NCBI GenBank assembly: GCA_041639705.1
Contig: JBEQBT010000189.1
Span: 1 to 6,716, forward strand
Length of the DNA stretch: 6,716 nucleotides
From: JARDZI01 sp041639705
GTDB taxonomy: Bacteria > Bacillota > Clostridia > Clostridiales > Caloramatoraceae
Reading direction: 5' to 3'
Shown: positions 6,570 to 6,716 of the stretch, piece by piece
Layout: the number at the start of each line of letters is the position of its first letter
Numbering within the stretch: the stretch's first letter is position 1
Notes under the pieces: model-generated
What the model was told of the DNA's origin: nothing
Databases searched by the model: none
The model's input: the letters and a program-made list of their open reading frames with translations, nothing else
Translations under genes and position numbers: made by a program

Positions 6570-6716
6570 TTAAAACAATGAAAGTTGGTTAGTTGGTTAG
6601 TTTCTGGTAAGCCCTTTAAACAACCATGTGTTTCCATAATCTCAATTACTGCTTTAGAAACCTTACATCTGGTTCTTAGTTCCTCCTAAATCATCAACAT
6701 ACACCTTACAATTTGC
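6570..6716 (-). pseudogene. polC: 3' end of polC (DNA polymerase III PolC-type alpha subunit), frame-disrupted
   Basis: Read on the minus strand, the codons from 6685 give EELRTRCKVSKAVIEIMETH and then GCLKGLPETNQL, which is the C-terminal end of Gram-positive PolC as I know it from memory (typically ending HGCL..LPE.NQLSLF). polC is the usual gene upstream of rimP in Firmicutes. Two disruptions are visible. First, this frame is preceded by TAG (6688-6686). The frame further upstream reads KVYVDDL, then GGTKNQM and a TAA at 6665-6663, so a one-base (or ten-base) indel lies near 6686-6671. Second, an 8-bp tandem duplication at 6583-6602 shifts the frame inside NQL. Removing one unit restores NQLSLF and a TAA at 6572-6570. 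As it stands, the frame runs on to a TAA at 6526-6524, through the promoter. Either this is a decayed remnant with a functional polC elsewhere, or part of the damage is a sequencing error. The rest of the gene lies outside the window. Confidence 0.75.
6583..6602. repeat. 8-bp tandem repeat, 2.5 copies
   Basis: On the plus strand the unit AGTTGGTT occurs at 6583-6590 and 6591-6598, followed by the half unit AGTT at 6599-6602. With a single full unit plus the half unit, the minus strand would encode the canonical PolC ending ETNQLSLF and a stop. The second unit is therefore best read as a recent slippage duplication inside polC. Confidence 0.9.

Noticed and set aside
6583..6602. The tandem repeat as a CRISPR or attachment-site fragment
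   Set aside because: An 8-bp unit repeated directly without spacers, inside a recognisable coding sequence, is explained by slippage. No integrase or cas gene and no longer repeats are present.
6524..6685. A possible small protein (about 53 codons) on the minus strand just upstream of rimP
   Set aside because: Its N-terminal two thirds are PolC C-terminus. Its extension after NQL arises from the 8-bp duplication and runs through the promoter. It starts right after a stop codon with no proper initiation site.
6684..6716. The residues VYVDDL resemble the YxDD box of reverse transcriptases
   Set aside because: The match is four to five residues only, with no other RT motif. It sits exactly where the PolC sequence is expected just before the EELRTR block.

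Overview
The window is a strongly AT-rich stretch of a Firmicutes chromosome. It is most likely Clostridium or a close relative, judging by the codon use, the strong AAGGAGG-type ribosome binding sites, the clostridial style of the proteins (TruB with DPGAAGVLP, a 350-residue NusA ending after its second KH domain), and nrnA lying between rbfA and truB. The species cannot be named from the sequence alone. All supported genes are on the minus strand, so the operon reads from high to low coordinates.

Layout in the direction of transcription: (1) 6716-6570, the last codons of polC (DNA polymerase III alpha subunit, Gram-positive type), broken by two frame disruptions; (2) 6568-6540, a near-consensus extended -10 promoter; (3) about 6533-6424, a leader with a compact GC-rich hairpin; (4) rimP, nusA, ylxR (rnpM), ylxQ, infB, rbfA, nrnA and truB, tightly packed. 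truB runs off the left edge.

This is the classic 'nusA-infB' operon. It joins 30S assembly (RimP, RbfA), transcription elongation, termination and antitermination (NusA), two small RNA-binding proteins (YlxR, YlxQ), translation initiation (IF-2), degradation of very short RNAs and pAp (NrnA) and tRNA pseudouridine-55 formation (TruB). Gaps between genes are 0 to 17 bases and three gene pairs overlap, so translational coupling is likely throughout. The Bacillus gene ylxP is absent between infB and rbfA.

The genes themselves are ordinary housekeeping genes and I see no new defence, mobile or biosynthetic system. The points worth a second look lie in the roughly 290 bases upstream of rimP: a polC 3' end in which an 8-bp tandem duplication replaces the QLSLF clamp-binding tail, a second frame disruption just upstream of it, a strong promoter right behind the ancestral polC stop, and a hairpin with an interrupted U-tract that fits a NusA-dependent attenuator. 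The start codons of infB and ylxQ also deserve revision.
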